Source: a virus. From it: a DNA stretch of 60,309 bases. Below, piece by piece: positions 56,342 to 60,309 of the stretch. The stretch lies in IMG/VR virus record IMGVR_UViG_3300050821_008749, positions 1 to 60,309 of that record; one strand, 5' to 3'. The notes under the pieces are model-generated. The model did not search any database. It was not told the DNA's origin and saw only the letters and a list, made by a program, of their open reading frames with translations. The stretch's first letter is position 1. Each line of letters begins with the position of its first letter. The position numbers and the translations under genes are program-made.

Positions 56342-57971
56342 TCAACAATCAATATTAAAGGTAGCGAAGTACAAGTGTATGTCTTCGCTACTTTTTTTTA
56401 CGCGGTATATGTTCATGAAATCGTGGGGAAAGAAGTATACAGTAGCTGAACCGCATCAAAAGATAGCTGAAGTTCTTGAGCAGGTGATAGCTGGTAAAAT
56501 TACCCGGCTGATCATTAATGTGCCTGTTCGATACGGTAAAACCGAGCTGGCTGTCATAAATTTCATTGCCCATTGCCTAGCGCTGAATCCGGCAGCTAAA
56601 TTTATTCATTTGACCTATTCGGACAGTTTAGCTCTGGATAATTCGGAGCATGCTAGGGAACTAGTCATGTCGCCAGGTTTTCAGGAGCTTTTCCCGGTCA
56701 AGATCAAATCGACCAGCAAAGCCAAAGAGAAATGGTATACTGAGCAGGGCGGCGGGGTGTATGCTACAGCTACTGGCGGCCAGGTTACTGGTTTTGGCGC
56801 TGGAGCAATGCCTACGGAGAATAAAGGGCCTGACGAGGAAACGCTGGACGAGTTTTTAAATTATATTCAGCGGTTACAGGCTCGGACAGCTTTTGCCGGT
56901 GCCATCATCATAGACGATCCTCAGAAACCGGAAGATGCATATAGCGAGTTGCGACGCCGTCGCGTAAATGAGCGGTTCGAGTCTACGATCCGGTCCAGAG
57001 CAAACAGCCGGACCACGCCTATCATTGTCATTCAGCAGCGGACGCATGCCCAGGATCTCAGTGGTTATTTGATGGATACGGAACCCGGGGTATGGACTGT
57101 AGTCAAGCTGCCGGCCCTTAAAGAGGACGGAACGGCGCTATGGGAAGCTAAGCATACAGTAGCTGAACTTTACCGGCTGAAGCGGATCAATGAGTATGTG
57201 TTTGATTCGCAGTACCAGCAGGCGCCGTCTAAAACAAAGAAAGGTGGCGAATTCTTGTGGAATTTCAATTATACGCAGCATGTCCGCAAAGTAATACGAG
57301 ATGTCAATTTGCCGATTCATGTGACCATGGATAGCAACGTATATCCGTATATCACTATAGCCATGTGGCAGATTAAGCTGGAAGCTAGTCAAAAAACGAA
57401 GATCAGGCAGATAGGGGAATTGCCGGCGGAAGACCCGGATAATACGGTCACGGCAGCAGCTAAAAAGCTGGTCACCTGGCTGAAGCTGATTCAGTATGAC
57501 GATGTCATTTACTTGTACGGTGATAAATCCACCAAGAACCGGAATAATATCGATGATGATAAACGCAGCTTCTTTAGGATCTTTATGGAGACGCTGCAGA
57601 ATGCTGGGTATGTGGTGGAAGACAAGATTCTGTCGGCGCCGTCGTCAGTCGGGACAGTTTGCGCTTTTACAAACGAGGTCCTTAGCCCGGAATGTGAATG
57701 GGGCGAGATTGAAATCGAGGAAACTTGCCATTATTCGATTGGCGATTACCAAAATACGAAGCGGGATGAAAATGGCAGCATGGTAAAAACGCGGGTTCGC
57801 CATCCTAAGCTGGAGGAAGTGACTTATGAAGAAAACGGGCACTTTACAGATAGCTTCAAAGACTTCCTGGTTCAGGCGTTTAATCGACGGTTTGAAGATT
57901 TCAAGAATCGGCATAAAAAGCTAAAACCGATGGCTGTAGCCGTTAGTCGGACGCCGAAGGTGACGCATTAA
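56331..57971 (+). CDS. terL: Terminase large subunit
   Basis: 546 residues. ATPase: PHQKIAEVLEQVIAGKITRL precedes LIINVPVRYGKTELAVINF (Walker A VRYGKT), AGAIIIDDPQKPEDAYSEL is Walker B, and PIIVIQQRTHAQDLSGYLMD the coupling motif. Nuclease: LPIHVTMDSNVYPYITIAMW (first Asp), IYLYGDKSTKNRNN (second), and TDSFKDFLVQAFNRRFEDF (third acidic region). Packages phage DNA into the prohead. A terminator-like hairpin lies in codons ~11-23. Confidence 0.9.
   Translation: MDVDQQSILKVAKYKCMSSLLFFTRYMFMKSWGKKYTVAEPHQKIAEVLEQVIAGKITRLIINVPVRYGKTELAVINFIAHCLALNPAAKFIHLTYSDSLALDNSEHARELVMSPGFQELFPVKIKSTSKAKEKWYTEQGGGVYATATGGQVTGFGAGAMPTENKGPDEETLDEFLNYIQRLQARTAFAGAIIIDDPQKPEDAYSELRRRRVNERFESTIRSRANSRTTPIIVIQQRTHAQDLSGYLMDTEPGVWTVVKLPALKEDGTALWEAKHTVAELYRLKRINEYVFDSQYQQAPSKTKKGGEFLWNFNYTQHVRKVIRDVNLPIHVTMDSNVYPYITIAMWQIKLEASQKTKIRQIGELPAEDPDNTVTAAAKKLVTWLKLIQYDDVIYLYGDKSTKNRNNIDDDKRSFFRIFMETLQNAGYVVEDKILSAPSSVGTVCAFTNEVLSPECEWGEIEIEETCHYSIGDYQNTKRDENGSMVKTRVRHPKLEEVTYEENGHFTDSFKDFLVQAFNRRFEDFKNRHKKLKPMAVAVSRTPKVTH
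56361..56399 (+). terminator. Perfect intrinsic-terminator hairpin inside terL
   Basis: GTAGCGAAG (56361-56369) pairs exactly with CTTCGCTAC (56383-56391), 13-nt loop, followed by eight T bases (56392-56399). All in the coding sequence of terL. Expected to stop part of transcription between terS and terL unless translating ribosomes melt it. Confidence 0.7.
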
Positions 57972-57988
57972 TATACGGCAGACGATGA

Positions 57989-58015
57989 GAAGCTTTTTCA
58001 TGCTTCAGCATTTTT
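57989..58015. terminator. Weak hairpin between converging operons
   Basis: GAAGC (57989-57993) with GCTTC (58002-58006), followed by GCA then TTTTT on the plus strand. It lies in the 48-nt gap between the terL stop and the end of the minus-strand operon, where a bidirectional terminator is expected. Short stem, so moderate only. Confidence 0.4.
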
Positions 58016-58019
58016 AAGC

Positions 58020-58286
58020 CTAGTCAGCCGGTCTGATATCAACAGTTTTACTTTCTCTCTTAGGTATTCCCCGTTGATTATATCCGTTAGCCAAGTAATT
58101 ATATGGTTTAAGATCCGGAAGCTGCTTAGAAACAGCGTTTTCAAGCCTAGTCAATCGGCCAATTAAAATACCTCTGTTACGCATCCAAGCGGTATAGGTA
58201 AACCATTTATTGATATATAACACTTCGCTATGAATCAATGCGCTAATAATACCTTCGCGATCCCAGAGCTGTATATTTAAGAACAT
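58020..58286 (-). CDS. Small protein, last gene of the tRNA operon
   Basis: 88 residues. Helical, Trp/Arg-rich (WFTYTAWMRNRGILIGRLTR, LPDLKPYNYLANGYNQRGIP). Four nt from the next gene. No recognised family. Confidence 0.5.
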   Translation of the reverse strand: MFLNIQLWDREGIISALIHSEVLYINKWFTYTAWMRNRGILIGRLTRLENAVSKQLPDLKPYNYLANGYNQRGIPKRESKTVDIRPAD

Positions 58287-58290
58287 AACA

Positions 58291-58518
58291 TTAGCTTATT
58301 AAATATGCGTGAGCATCCATATAATTATCCAAGCAATGCCTGCAGATATTTTCGTAGTGAATGGTCGTTATCGTCCAGGTGCCAATCAAAAAAGAATGCT
58401 TCAGCTCAAATATATCACTAAACATAAGTTTCCCACAGCTACGGCATGCGCTACCATCGCCAGCTTTTGCGTCGAAGGAGAATTTGATCGGCGTCAATTT
58501 TAAGGCGATGTCGGCCAT
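58291..58518 (-). CDS. Small zinc-binding-like protein
   Basis: 75 residues with two CxxC pairs: ACRSCGKLMF and NICRHCLDNY, typical of a zinc ribbon. Between them HSFLIGTWTITTIHYE. Probably a small DNA- or RNA-binding or adaptor protein. Overlaps the upstream gene by 19 nt. Confidence 0.6.
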   Translation of the reverse strand: MADIALKLTPIKFSFDAKAGDGSACRSCGKLMFSDIFELKHSFLIGTWTITTIHYENICRHCLDNYMDAHAYLIS

Positions 58519-58766
58519 ATATACCCTGCTTGAATAGCTTTAAACATTTCAGCTCTGTAGCTCTCGTTAATGTCCAAGAGCCAGTTAATTACTTTATACG
58601 GGTCTTGTTGCGACATCAACAATTCAAGTGTATGCCGATACATCGGAATGATCTTGAATTTTTTAAGCTCCTCAGGATCGGAGGTTATTTTGGATAGCAT
58701 TGCATCCCTTCTCTGTTCGTACAGCTCTCTGTCTGTAGGAGCGTCATTTAATTGCGCAGATGACAT
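58500..58766 (-). CDS. Small helical protein of the tRNA operon
   Basis: 88 residues, acidic N-terminal half (PTDRELYEQRRDAMLSKITS) and helical C-terminal half (YKVINWLLDINESYRAEMFK). No recognised family. First protein gene after the tRNA cluster. The 149-nt gap between it and tRNA-Leu holds no clear feature. Confidence 0.5.
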   Translation of the reverse strand: MSSAQLNDAPTDRELYEQRRDAMLSKITSDPEELKKFKIIPMYRHTLELLMSQQDPYKVINWLLDINESYRAEMFKAIQAGYIWPTSP

Positions 58767-58915
58767 AATGAATGATTTTTTAAAAAGTACCCTGGGGGTT
58801 TATTTCTGCCTGCCACGGTTAGCGAGTATTGTGCCTGTCATTAATTACGTGAATTGTGATGTATACGACAAATATTATAAGAATCCACCATCCCATAAAA
58901 ATTAATTTTTTAAAG

Positions 58916-59002
58916 TAGCAGGACCGGGAGTCGAACCCGGAAAGAGATTGCGCCCTAACAAGATTTTAAGTCTTGCGTGTCTACCAATTTCACCATCCTG
59001 CC
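58916..59002 (-). tRNA. tRNA-Leu (UAA)
   Basis: 87 nt on the minus strand. Acceptor GGCAGGA with TCCTGCT, discriminator A; anticodon stem CAAGA/TCTTG around loop CTTAAAA gives UAA; long variable arm; T-loop GGTTCGACTCC. All helices regular. UAA leucine codons are frequent in the AT-rich genes here. Confidence 0.9.
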
Positions 59003-59007
59003 AAGAA

Positions 59008-59033
59008 CGGACCCGCATAGAAATGCAGGTCCG
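59008..59033 (-). ncRNA. Spacer hairpin 5' of tRNA-Leu
   Basis: In the minus-strand RNA CGGACC-U-GCAU pairs with AUGC-G-GGUCCG, loop UUCU, an 11-pair stem with one U-G pair. It ends 5 nt before the tRNA. A second hairpin of the same plan lies at 59340-59361. Confidence 0.7.
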
Positions 59034-59063
59034 AATGTCTACAAATGAGAATACAAGTTACCG

Positions 59064-59158
59064 CGGAAAGCGAGGGATTCGAACCCTTACCGGAGAGTTG
59101 CAGCTGCCCGGACCAGTTTAGCAAACTGGCGCCACAAAACCGTATTGGCCTACTTTCC
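59064..59158 (-). tRNA. tRNA-Ser (GCU)
   Basis: 95 nt. Acceptor GGAAAGT/GCTTTCC, discriminator G; anticodon stem CCAGT/ACTGG with loop TTGCTAA; long variable arm typical of Ser; T-arm AGGGTTCGAATCCCT. Complete. Confidence 0.9.
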
Positions 59159-59262
59159 GAATACCTACGGCATTTTACAACCGCGGGCATCACGGTATCC
59201 CGGCGCTCTCCATAAAAGCCCCCGTTGACTAATACTTCGCTAACCGGATTACCGATCTTTTG

Positions 59263-59333
59263 CACGCCCCCTAAGATTCGAACTTAGATACCTGGGTCTG
59301 GAAGCCAGAGTCCTGCCGTTGGACGAGAAGCGC
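59263..59333 (-). tRNA. tRNA, probably Trp (CCA), possibly Gly (UCC)
   Basis: 71 nt. Acceptor GCGCTTC/GGGGCGT (three G-U pairs), D-stem GTCC/GGAC, T-arm CTAAG TTCGAAT CTTAG are good. The anticodon arm can be folded with CTGGC/CCCAG, loop TTCCAGA, anticodon CCA, with one C-C mismatch next to the loop, or with UCC as anticodon and a poorer stem. Discriminator G favours Trp. Confidence 0.7.
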
Positions 59334-59339
59334 GTAATA

Positions 59340-59361
59340 GGTCCGCATGGAAATGCAGACC
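59340..59361 (-). ncRNA. Spacer hairpin 5' of the probable tRNA-Trp
   Basis: Minus-strand RNA GGUC-U-GCAU pairs with AUGC-G-GACC, loop UUCC. Same inner stem and U-G pair as the hairpin before tRNA-Leu, different but still complementary outer pairs; ends 6 nt before the tRNA. Confidence 0.7.
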
Positions 59362-59390
59362 GTCTTAATGTCAAATATCAAAAATGTCCG

Positions 59391-59475
59391 CGGAAGCTAT
59401 AGGATTCGAACCTATGCAAGATTTACCTTGTCGCCAGTTTTCAAGACTGGAGCATTACCACTCTGCCAAACTTCC
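59391..59475 (-). tRNA. tRNA-Ser (UGA)
   Basis: 85 nt. Acceptor GGAAGTT/AGCTTCC, discriminator G; anticodon stem CCAGT/ACTGG with loop CTTGAAA; variable arm ACAAGG...CTTG; T-arm ATAGGTTCGAATCCTAT. The 5' end touches the stop codon of the 59475-59810 gene. Confidence 0.9.
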
Positions 59476-59810
59476 TAATTTTCATCAGCACAAAAATAAG
59501 CGTATGCGGCCGCTTTAGTTTCAGAATCTTCTAAATGTCTAATTGTTTCAGATTTATCGAAGTCTTCTACGTCAAAATGGATCGTTTCTTCAATTGTCAT
59601 TTCTGAATAAAAAGGGCAAAGGCCAGCTTGCTCAGAAAACCAGGTATTAAATCGTTGCTCAAAAGGACCGACTCGCGGAATGCTACTTTCATCAACCGGG
59701 TCAAATTGCTTTTTCATGCAGATTACGCTAGTTTCCATTACAGTGTAATTGCTGTAGCCTTCATCTTGAAAAGCTAAGAATTTGCAGTTTTTGCATGATA
59801 TCTCTTCCAT
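59475..59810 (-). CDS. Cys-rich small protein embedded in the tRNA operon
   Basis: 111 residues. N-terminal CKNCKFLAFQDEGYSNYTVM with a later VICMKK forms a Cys-based metal site typical of a zinc knuckle, and the acidic C-terminal half includes HFDVEDFDKSETIRHLEDSE. A family I recall from Bacteroidetes phages without function. Ends at the 5' end of tRNA-Ser(UGA). Confidence 0.6.
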   Translation of the reverse strand: MEEISCKNCKFLAFQDEGYSNYTVMETSVICMKKQFDPVDESSIPRVGPFEQRFNTWFSEQAGLCPFYSEMTIEETIHFDVEDFDKSETIRHLEDSETKAAAYAYFCADEN

Positions 59811-59835
59811 ATAAATTGCAGGTTAAAAAGCCTGC

Positions 59836-59908
59836 CGCCATCTTTGCGCGATTCAAACGCGCTCCCAGGGTGCCCCCTGTATGCGCTCGGGATACATCAT
59901 AGGATGAC
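59836..59908 (-). other. tRNA-like element or degenerate tRNA
   Basis: About 73 nt between tRNA-Met and a protein gene. Acceptor GTCATCC/AGATGGC (six of seven pairs) and a T-arm GCGCG TTTGAAT CGCGC are recognisable, but the T-loop lacks C56, two extra bases sit before the acceptor, and the anticodon stem CAGGG/CCCTG leaves only four loop bases. Not a normal functional tRNA. Confidence 0.45.
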
Positions 59909-59917
59909 GACAGGTTA

Positions 59918-59991
59918 TGGACTTTCACGGGATCGAACCGCGCACCTGATGATTATGAGTCACCTGCTCTGACCAACTGAGCTAAAAGTCC
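59918..59991 (-). tRNA. tRNA-Met (CAU) or tRNA-Ile2
   Basis: 74 nt. Acceptor GGACTTT/AAAGTCC, discriminator A, D-arm AGCTCAGTTGGTCAGAGCA, anticodon stem GGTGA/TCATC with loop CTCATAA, T-arm CGCGGTTCGATCCCGTG. CAU can be elongator Met, or Ile if the C is lysidinylated. The regular G1-C72 acceptor argues against initiator Met. Confidence 0.85.
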
Positions 59992-59997
59992 TGAAAA

Positions 59998-60069
59998 CCT
60001 TAGCGAAGGCGTATCATGAAACGCGTGGTCTGCGCCCAGTATTTTTCACTTTTTCATGCATCGCTAAGG
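59998..60069 (-). ncRNA. Structured 5' leader of the tRNA transcript
   Basis: On the minus strand CCTTAGCGA pairs with TCGCTAAGG (outer 9 bp) and ATGAAA with TTTCAT (inner 6 bp) across 72 nt. It begins right at the expected transcription start of promoter P4 and ends 6 nt before tRNA-Met, like the hairpins before two other tRNAs. Confidence 0.55.
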
Positions 60070-60075
60070 CTGGAT

Positions 60076-60106
60076 CAAAGGTAAATCAAAAGTTGAATAA
60101 AACAAG
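60076..60106 (-). promoter_or_regulatory. Promoter P4 of the tRNA operon
   Basis: Minus strand CTTGTTTTATTCAACTTTT then TACCTTTG (60083-60076). The same 31-base layout as P1 and P2, which shows that one promoter class serves early genes and tRNAs. Confidence 0.8.
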
Positions 60107-60118
60107 CGTTTTTCAAAA

Positions 60119-60159
60119 TAAAAAAATCCCGGCATCACCATGAGGGCTAACCGGGGATT
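60119..60159 (-). terminator. Intrinsic terminator for a minus-strand unit
   Basis: AATCCCGG (60125-60132) with CCGGGGATT (60151-60159), one bulge; on the minus strand followed by a T-rich tail. Sits just upstream of P4, isolating it from transcription entering from the right. Confidence 0.6.
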
Positions 60160-60192
60160 GGATGAGACATCTGGCCTACTAGTATGAAGGTA

Positions 60193-60220
60193 ATAAAAAA
60201 CCCCGGCTGGAAAGCCAGGG
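60193..60220 (-). terminator. Second terminator near the window end
   Basis: CCCCGGCT (60201-60208) with AGCCAGGG (60213-60220); on the minus strand a regular 8-bp stem with one T-G pair, loop TTCC, followed by TTTTTTATTA. Tandem with the terminator at 60119. Confidence 0.7.
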
Positions 60221-60272
60221 CGTAAAATCATTCCCCAAAAAATCTCTTATGTCCCTGCTAATGAGAAGGAAC

Positions 60273-60309
60273 ATGAAAGATAAGCCATTATTTGGAAAAT
60301 TCGCTATTT
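60273..60309 (+). CDS. 5' part of a small ORF that continues at position 1 if circular
   Basis: ATG 60273 follows GAAGGAAC and reads MKDKPLFGKFAI to the window end. Continued at base 1 the frame goes on with YVKPDIYASEY and stops at 113. The unbroken frame over the junction is the reason for proposing circularity. Unknown function. Confidence 0.4.
   Translation, partial: MKDKPLFGKFAI

Noticed and set aside
58990-59265. 91-residue minus-strand ORF across two tRNAs
   Set aside because: It runs through complete tRNA-Ser(GCU) and into the 5' end of tRNA-Leu, so the frame is accidental.
1-60309. Integrase, transposase, partition or CRISPR elements
   Set aside because: No recognisable tyrosine or serine recombinase, DDE transposase, ParA/B or regularly spaced repeats seen; lysogeny cannot be supported from this sequence.

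Overview
The window reads as an almost complete genome of a contractile-tailed (myovirus-type) dsDNA phage of a Bacteroidetes host. Evidence for the tail type is a sheath, tube, tape measure, hub, spike and baseplate series. Evidence for the host is a set of promoters with a TAnnTTTG -7 box, small protein families typical of Bacteroidetes phages, and Bacteroidetes-style Ig-like adhesin repeats. I see no integrase, transposase, partition system or CRISPR array. If the two ends are joined, a short ORF that starts at 60273 runs on to position 113, and the packaging genes at 55.4-58.0 kb then lie just upstream of the connector/portal genes at 0-4 kb. The sequence is therefore probably a circular or permuted genome opened between them.

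Layout. 19-7263 (+): connector, portal, MuF-like head protein, two DnaJ-type zinc-finger membrane proteins, and small neck/tail-completion proteins, closed by a strong terminator. 7389-11573 (-): an accessory block of about a dozen small genes, including a DUF2829/Tad2-like anti-Thoeris candidate and two HTH regulators, which splits the morphogenesis module. 11675-25352 (+): a fused prohead protease-scaffold-capsid polyprotein, sheath, tube, tail chaperone with a -1 frameshift, tape measure, hub, spike, baseplate and fibre. 25363-34827 (+): very large secreted-looking adhesin, beta-helix and fibre proteins, holin-like protein, small membrane protein and GH19 endolysin. 34853-38343 (+): early region of small genes with phage-type promoters, two terminators and three copies of a pseudoknot-like leader RNA. 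38362-53564 (+): replication and DNA metabolism (DUF2800 nuclease, DUF2815 ssDNA-binding protein, PolA-family polymerase, J-domain protein, RNase H, MazG-like protein, two DNA methyltransferases, winged-helix proteins, primase/VirE helicase, VRR-NUC, SNF2-type helicase). 53576-57971 (+): small paralogs, a fused exported protein, small and large terminase. 58020-60106 (-): a tRNA operon (Leu, Ser, probable Trp, Ser, Met plus a tRNA-like element) with small genes, driven by the same promoter type.

The genes form a self-contained programme. Early promoters and leader RNAs drive small takeover genes. The replication block copies and methylates the DNA. The head and tail cassettes assemble the particle using compaction devices: two -1 frameshift sites and one polyprotein. 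The lysis genes follow the fibres. The most unusual features are the three-copy pseudoknot leader, the possible portal-MuF frameshift fusion, the protease-scaffold-capsid polyprotein, Sec-type signal peptides on several fibre-region proteins, the two-frame methyltransferase locus and an intrinsic-terminator hairpin inside the terL coding sequence.

All function calls come from reading the translated sequence; no database search was run.
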